This document shows, one piece after another, positions 63,964 to 64,000 of a stretch of DNA of 64,000 nucleotides; the first letter of the stretch is position 1; each line of letters starts with the position of its first letter. Source of the DNA: Bacillota bacterium (lineage in GTDB: Bacteria; Bacillota; Clostridia; Acetivibrionales; DTU013); contig JAEYRV010000027.1 in NCBI GenBank assembly GCA_023435305.1, positions 89,211-153,210 of the forward strand, in the 5' to 3' direction. The notes beneath the pieces are model-generated. The model was not told the DNA's origin. It did not search any database and worked only from the letters and a program-made list of their open reading frames with translations. Position numbers and translations under genes: made by a program.

Positions 63964-64000
63964 TATTATTGAAAACAATAATAAAGGAATATTTCAAGCC
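63947..64000. repeat. Perfect 25-bp inverted repeat at the window edge
   Basis: Left arm 63947-63971 (starting GGCTTGAAATATTCC) and right arm 63976-64000 are perfectly complementary around AAAA. The left arm starts inside the second direct repeat. It could be the end of a mobile element continuing to the right. Confidence 0.8.

Overview
The window looks like chromosome of an anaerobic, endospore-forming Gram-positive bacterium of class Clostridia. The evidence is a small acid-soluble spore protein, a SpoVB-type flippase, an FtsEX plus peptidoglycan-hydrolase cluster, MazEF beside alanine racemase, CtsR-type heat-shock operators, a rubrerythrin-like protein, ferredoxin-type 4Fe-4S proteins, strong Shine-Dalgarno (SD) sites and frequent GTG/TTG starts. 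I cannot name the genus. No prophage, complete insertion sequence or CRISPR array is visible.

Layout. 1-7.3 kb: the 3' part of a lipoprotein built from EF-Tu domains II/III plus an L7/L12 C-terminal domain, a HAD phosphatase, and a 1737-residue Ser/Thr kinase-AAA-GAF-diguanylate cyclase. 7.5-12.1 kb: ferritin-like protein, five tRNAs (Cys, Gly, Phe, Asp, Val), Hsp33, cold-shock protein, methyltransferase and a small spore-protein gene. 12.2-18.8 kb: CtpA protease, M23 hydrolase, FtsX and FtsE, a CdaR/PucR regulator and a UgpC/MsmX sugar-ABC ATPase. 19-28.9 kb: arginine biosynthesis in two transcription units (argC-argB, and argD-carA-carB-argF-GNAT). Each unit has a near-identical promoter overlapped by ARG-box-like operators, and a PilZ (c-di-GMP receptor) gene sits between them behind a strong terminator.

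28.9-38.4 kb: a small HTH protein, an FMN riboswitch with ribU, a YitT protein, a TagA/WecG glycosyltransferase, an anchored FAD protein, mazEF, alr, the NAD(P)HX repair enzyme and a coiled-coil protein. 38.4-46.8 kb: a surface polysaccharide region (pyruvyl transferase, FrhB-like Fe-S protein, glycosyltransferase, two DUF4330-like proteins, O-antigen ligase-type polymerase, SpoVB-type flippase), interrupted by an hsp20 gene under two CtsR boxes. 46.9-55.9 kb: a 7TM-PAS-GGDEF-HD-GYP protein, the MrfB/MrfA DNA repair pair, a long rod-like RNA candidate resembling 6S RNA, dusB, and two GyrI-domain proteins, one fused to an AraC-type HTH. 56.1-64 kb: tRNA-Arg, a 146-bp inverted-repeat element, a six-gene ABC exporter operon ending in a phosphodiester glycosidase-type protein, and at the right edge GGGGTCAGG-type repeats with a perfect 25-bp hairpin.

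Themes. Cyclic-di-GMP recurs: two GGDEF proteins (one also with HD-GYP) and one PilZ receptor, the last placed inside the arginine cluster. Regulation is unusually legible: ARG boxes, CtsR boxes, an FMN riboswitch and a possible sigma-G promoter can all be read from the sequence. The strongest candidates for something undescribed are the EF-Tu/L7-L12 lipoprotein, the PilZ gene directly behind the argCB terminator, the rod-like RNA, and the small inverted-repeat elements.
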